From Candidatus Omnitrophota bacterium (GTDB lineage: Bacteria; Omnitrophota; Gorgyraeia; Duberdicusellales; 4484-171), in assembly GCA_016939345.1 (NCBI GenBank), contig JAFGHG010000105.1, positions 1-8,980 on the forward strand: a stretch of 8,980 nucleotides of DNA, read 5' to 3'. A model generated the notes under the pieces. It ran no database searches and was not told where the DNA came from. It was given only the letters and a program-made list of their open reading frames with translations. A program made the position numbers and the translations under genes. Below are positions 6,801-8,980 of this stretch, piece after piece. The first letter of the stretch is position 1, and the number at the start of each line of letters is the position of its first letter.

Positions 6801-7070
6801 TTATTCTACCACATCTTTTATTTTTTTTTCCAAATTTATTAGCCTGCGCTTTAACTCTCTTCCCAGGGAATAACCTCCGTAATCACTATCTGATCTGACC
6901 ACCCTGTGGCAAGGTATAAGCAAAGGAAAAGGGTTCTTGGCCAAAACATTGGCTACTGCTCGGTAGGCTTTTGGCCGGCCGGATTTTTCTGCAACCCATT
7001 TATAACTTCGCACTTGGCCTAAAGGTATTTTGCAGACAACCTTAAGTACTTTTCTCTCAAAATTGGTCAT
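6801..7070 (-). CDS. Single-domain methylated-DNA-[protein]-cysteine S-methyltransferase (Ogt/MGMT C-terminal domain)
   Basis: An 89-residue protein consisting only of the DNA-binding and active-site domain of O6-alkylguanine-DNA alkyltransferases. These enzymes irreversibly move the alkyl group from guanine to their own cysteine. The active site IPCHRVV gives C54, H55 and R56. Y23 in the recognition region and R37 in YRAVANVLAKNP occupy the places of human Tyr114 and Arg128, which flip and replace the damaged base. GGYSLGRELKRRLINLE closes the domain. The N-terminal domain of Ada, Ogt and MGMT is absent, and the family is usually 150-200 residues. The cysteine rules out a simple alkyltransferase-like (ATL) protein, in which Trp or Ala replaces it. 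AAGGG at 7077-7081, six bases upstream, supports the ATG at 7070. The gene follows uvrC, so two DNA repair genes are adjacent. Confidence 0.88.
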   Translation of the reverse strand: MTNFERKVLKVVCKIPLGQVRSYKWVAEKSGRPKAYRAVANVLAKNPFPLLIPCHRVVRSDSDYGGYSLGRELKRRLINLEKKIKDVVE

Positions 7071-7090
7071 CCTTATCCCTTGGGATTATC

Positions 7091-7111
7091 GGGCCGGGCA
7101 AACCCGGACCC
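7091..7111 (-). other. GC-rich hairpin in the leader before the alkyltransferase gene
   Basis: On the minus strand GGG-T-CCGGG, loop TTTG, then CCCGGCCC can pair over eight base pairs with one bulged T. It stands out in an AT-rich region and lies 20 bases before the start codon. No run of T follows on either strand, so it is not a standard intrinsic terminator. It might protect or process the messenger between uvrC and the alkyltransferase gene, or it may have no role. Confidence 0.45.
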
Positions 7112-7134
7112 TTCATAATTTCTGCCGGTATTGA

Positions 7135-7162
7135 CTCTCTAACCTCTACTCTCTACTCTTTC
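7135..7162. repeat. Tandem heptamer repeat spanning the uvrC stop codon
   Basis: Plus-strand units are CTCTCTA, ACCTCTA, CTCTCTA and the weaker CTCTTTC. On the minus strand they read GAAAGAG, TAGAGAG, TAGAGGT, TAGAGAG. The array supplies the final Lys-Ser-Arg-Glu codons and the TAG stop of uvrC. It has the same 7-base period as the array at 1643-1670, and that array's CTCTCGA unit is intermediate between the two sequences. No dyad symmetry is apparent. The function is unknown. Confidence 0.6.
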
Positions 7163-8372
7163 GTATGTTCATGCTGCGTCTTTTCAACTGGTAAGAATGG
7201 GCAAAGCGATGAGCCTCATCTCTTATCTGCTGTATTAAGTGAAGAGCCGGCTCGGATTTGCTTAATTTCAAAGGCAAGGGTTTATCAGCAAACCAAACCT
7301 CCTCGTTTTGTTTGGCTATGCCTACCAAAGCAGGATTGATATTTAGTTTATCAAATACTTCCCTGGCCTTAAGAACATGGCCCTTGCCTCCATCTACAAT
7401 CACCAAGTCAGGAAGGCTTTCTCCTTGCTTCAATAACCGGCTATAACGCCTAAAAAGGACTTCCTGAATCATGGCATAATCATCGTTTTCTCTGGCTGTT
7501 TTTATCTTAAAACGACGATAGCCTGATTTATCAGGCCGGCCGTCACGAAATACCACCAGTGAGCCGACTCCCTGCCTGCCGCCCAAGGAAGATATATCTA
7601 CTGCCTCTATAAGAAGGGGGATTTTCCCCAATCCCAGGCTTGATTTTAAAGCTAAAACCTGGTGCTCTTTAGGGCTTCCTTTGTAAAGATTCTCAATGGC
7701 ATAAAGCTTATCTCTTATCCTGGCAGCTTCTTCAAAATTCTCATTTTTTGAAAATTCATCCATTTTTTTCTCCAGATCCCTTATCAGCTGCTGCCTTTGG
7801 CCTTTAAGTATCTTGCATATATTTTTAATATTTTCTCTATACTCTGTAAGCGGTATTTTCCCTGAACAAGGAGCCGGGCACAAATTAATATGATAGAAAA
7901 GGCATTCTTTTTTTGGCAGATTCCTGCAGGAACAATAGGGAAAAACCTTACGGATCATATTAAGAGCCGGCTTTAACAATTTTGCTTTTGGGTAAGGGCC
8001 GAAAAGAATATTTTTTGTCCTTTTTTTTGGGCGGGAAATAAAGATTCTAGGGATCTTTTCCCTGGTGACCTCGATATAAGGATAAGTCTTGTTATCGCGT
8101 AAAGATATATTATATTTTGGCTTTCTTTCCTTTATAAGAGCTGCTTCAAGTATCAACGCCTGCTGGGGACTGTCACAATTAATGACCTCGATATCAAAAA
8201 CATTTTCCATAAGCATCTCTGTTTTGGCGGATGATCTGCCCAGAAAATAACTTCTGACTCTCTTACGCAAAGAAGTAGCTTTGCCGACATAAAGCACCTT
8301 GCCCTGTTTAGACTTCATTATGTAGACTCCTGGGTTATCTCCAAGAGAATTTACTTTATTTTTGATATTCAT
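7146..8372 (-). CDS. uvrC: Compact UvrC-type excinuclease subunit lacking the C-terminal helix-hairpin-helix domain
   Basis: UvrC makes the two incisions of nucleotide excision repair. This copy has 408 residues against about 600 usually. The N-terminal GIY-YIG nuclease is complete: GVY at 15-17, YVG at 28-30, R38 and E76. Cysteines C157, C165 and C169, with C147 or C149, match the cysteine cluster reported to bind iron-sulfur in UvrC. A UVR motif (about 202-229) that contacts UvrB follows. The RNase H-like nuclease keeps D259 (AVDIS), D297/D298, D327 (VDGGKG) and H388 (RDEAHRFA). Missing are roughly 100 residues between the UVR motif and the RNase H core, and the whole (HhH)2 DNA-binding domain after HSYQLKRRS. 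The ATG overlaps the murJ stop as ATGA. The frame is unbroken, so it is more likely a compact variant than a pseudogene, though a late truncation is possible. Confidence 0.93.
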   Translation of the reverse strand: MNIKNKVNSLGDNPGVYIMKSKQGKVLYVGKATSLRKRVRSYFLGRSSAKTEMLMENVFDIEVINCDSPQQALILEAALIKERKPKYNISLRDNKTYPYIEVTREKIPRIFISRPKKRTKNILFGPYPKAKLLKPALNMIRKVFPYCSCRNLPKKECLFYHINLCPAPCSGKIPLTEYRENIKNICKILKGQRQQLIRDLEKKMDEFSKNENFEEAARIRDKLYAIENLYKGSPKEHQVLALKSSLGLGKIPLLIEAVDISSLGGRQGVGSLVVFRDGRPDKSGYRRFKIKTARENDDYAMIQEVLFRRYSRLLKQGESLPDLVIVDGGKGHVLKAREVFDKLNINPALVGIAKQNEEVWFADKPLPLKLSKSEPALHLIQQIRDEAHRFAHSYQLKRRSMNIRKSRE

Positions 8373-8980
8373 GGCTTCAGCTGTTTCCTGGCAAATATAA
8401 ACTGCTTAAGATACTGGACTTGTTTAAGACCTAAGGCGTATCCACCAATGATAAAAATGCCCGAAGAAAGTACAGCGGTTATGAAAGCTTTTATATATTT
8501 ATCGTAAACTAAAAAATCCCAGAGAAATCTCGCCGACACAGCAGCGGTTAAGCTTAAAAGCAGTACTTTCAGAAATTGCAGTCTGGTATCCTGCCAGGCA
8601 ACATGGCCTATTTTCTTTAATAAAAGACGGTATAGCAGAAAAAAATTAAAAATTGCAGCCAGGCTGCTTCCTAAAGCCACACCGCCAATCTTTAGAGGAT
8701 ACATCAGGGCTGCGCTTAAGATGATATTTATAATCAGAGAGGCTAAAGTTACCTTGGCCGGAGTGGCAGTATCCTTTAAAGCATAAAATGTATTTACCAG
8801 AAGCTTTATACCGCAAAAAAAGAAGAGACCGAAAGAATAGTAAAAAAGCACTGAAGAGGTAATTTTCAAAGAATGCACATCAAAATCTCCGCGGCGCAAA
8901 ATAACATCTATTATGGGATGTGATAAAAATAAATAGGTTATTGTTATGGGTACGATAAAAAAAATTATATTTTGAAAAGA
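8369..8980 (-). CDS. murJ: Lipid II flippase MurJ, C-terminal 203 residues (5' end outside window)
   Basis: MurJ moves lipid-linked peptidoglycan precursor across the inner membrane. The frame stays open to base 8980, so the gene begins outside the window; the TTG at 8899 is an internal leucine codon, not a start. The visible part opens in a membrane helix (IIFFIVPITITYLFL), then RRGDF, matching the family FxRGxF loop. Next come a helix ending NTFYALKDTATP (the conserved ALxDTxTP motif), a helix around LIINIILSAALMYPL, GGVALGSSLAAIFNFFLLYRLL, and two further helices (LKVLLLSLTAAVSARFLW and FITAVLSSGIFIIGGYALG) before a basic tail. This pattern fits the last six or so of MurJ's 14 helices. A different MOP-superfamily exporter is the alternative, but the ALxDTxTP loop favours MurJ. 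Its TGA stop overlaps the uvrC start. Confidence 0.92.
   Translation of the reverse strand, partial: SFQNIIFFIVPITITYLFLSHPIIDVILRRGDFDVHSLKITSSVLFYYSFGLFFFCGIKLLVNTFYALKDTATPAKVTLASLIINIILSAALMYPLKIGGVALGSSLAAIFNFFLLYRLLLKKIGHVAWQDTRLQFLKVLLLSLTAAVSARFLWDFLVYDKYIKAFITAVLSSGIFIIGGYALGLKQVQYLKQFIFARKQLKP

Noticed and set aside
7091..7111. Intrinsic transcription terminator
   Set aside because: The stem is good but no T tract follows on either strand, and a co-directional gene begins 20 bases later.
7057..7116. Small minus-strand frame starting MKGPGLPGPIIPRD before the alkyltransferase gene
   Set aside because: Its Gly/Pro-rich look comes from the GC-rich hairpin. It has no ribosome binding site and overlaps the real start of the next gene.
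8897..8899. TTG as the start of a 176-residue membrane protein
   Set aside because: The same frame continues to the window edge and codes for the preceding MurJ helix, so this is an internal leucine.

Overview
Every supported gene in this window lies on the minus strand, so the genes are transcribed from high to low coordinates. In that order they are murJ (3' part), a compact uvrC, a one-domain O6-alkylguanine-DNA alkyltransferase, a divergent pilT-type ATPase, prfB, secA, lnt and the first 57 codons of an adenosine-specific-kinase-family gene. The window is almost entirely coding. The largest gaps are 75 bp (uvrC to alkyltransferase) and 71 bp (pilT to prfB). Several junctions are coupled: murJ/uvrC share ATGA, prfB/secA are 4 bp apart, and lnt/kinase overlap by 17 bp. 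I see no tRNA, rRNA, CRISPR array, insertion sequence, convincing promoter or intrinsic terminator. The arrangement fits one long housekeeping operon that starts and ends outside the window.

The gene content points to a diderm (Gram-negative-type) bacterium: Lnt acylates lipoproteins, MurJ flips lipid II, SecA carries a zinc tail, and a PilT-family motor is present. By eye the base composition is AT-rich, with about 40% GC. The tightly packed mixed operon, the short intergenic heptamer repeats and the PF04008 kinase would suit an uncultured candidate phylum such as Omnitrophota. That placement is a low-confidence inference, because nothing here is diagnostic.

Region by region: 8369-8980 encodes the last six or so membrane helices of MurJ. 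7146-8372 encodes a 408-residue UvrC that keeps both nuclease centres but lacks the linker region after the UVR motif and the C-terminal helix-hairpin-helix domain; its stop codon lies inside a heptamer repeat. 6801-7070 is an 89-residue alkyltransferase domain with its reactive cysteine. 5689-6780 is a PilT/PilU-like ATPase in which the Walker B glutamate is asparagine and the N-terminal domain carries a Cys/His cluster. 4532-5617 is release factor 2 without the usual programmed frameshift. 1675-4527 is full-length SecA. 155-1639 is Lnt. 1-171 is the kinase-family start.

Functionally the cluster joins envelope biogenesis (MurJ, SecA, Lnt, possibly the pilus motor) with DNA repair (UvrC, alkyltransferase) and translation termination (RF2). 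I did not find a clear new multi-gene system. The points most worth following are the altered PilT active site with its possible metal site, the heptamer repeats at two gene boundaries, the compact UvrC, and a 19-bp near-duplicate ending at two ATG codons.
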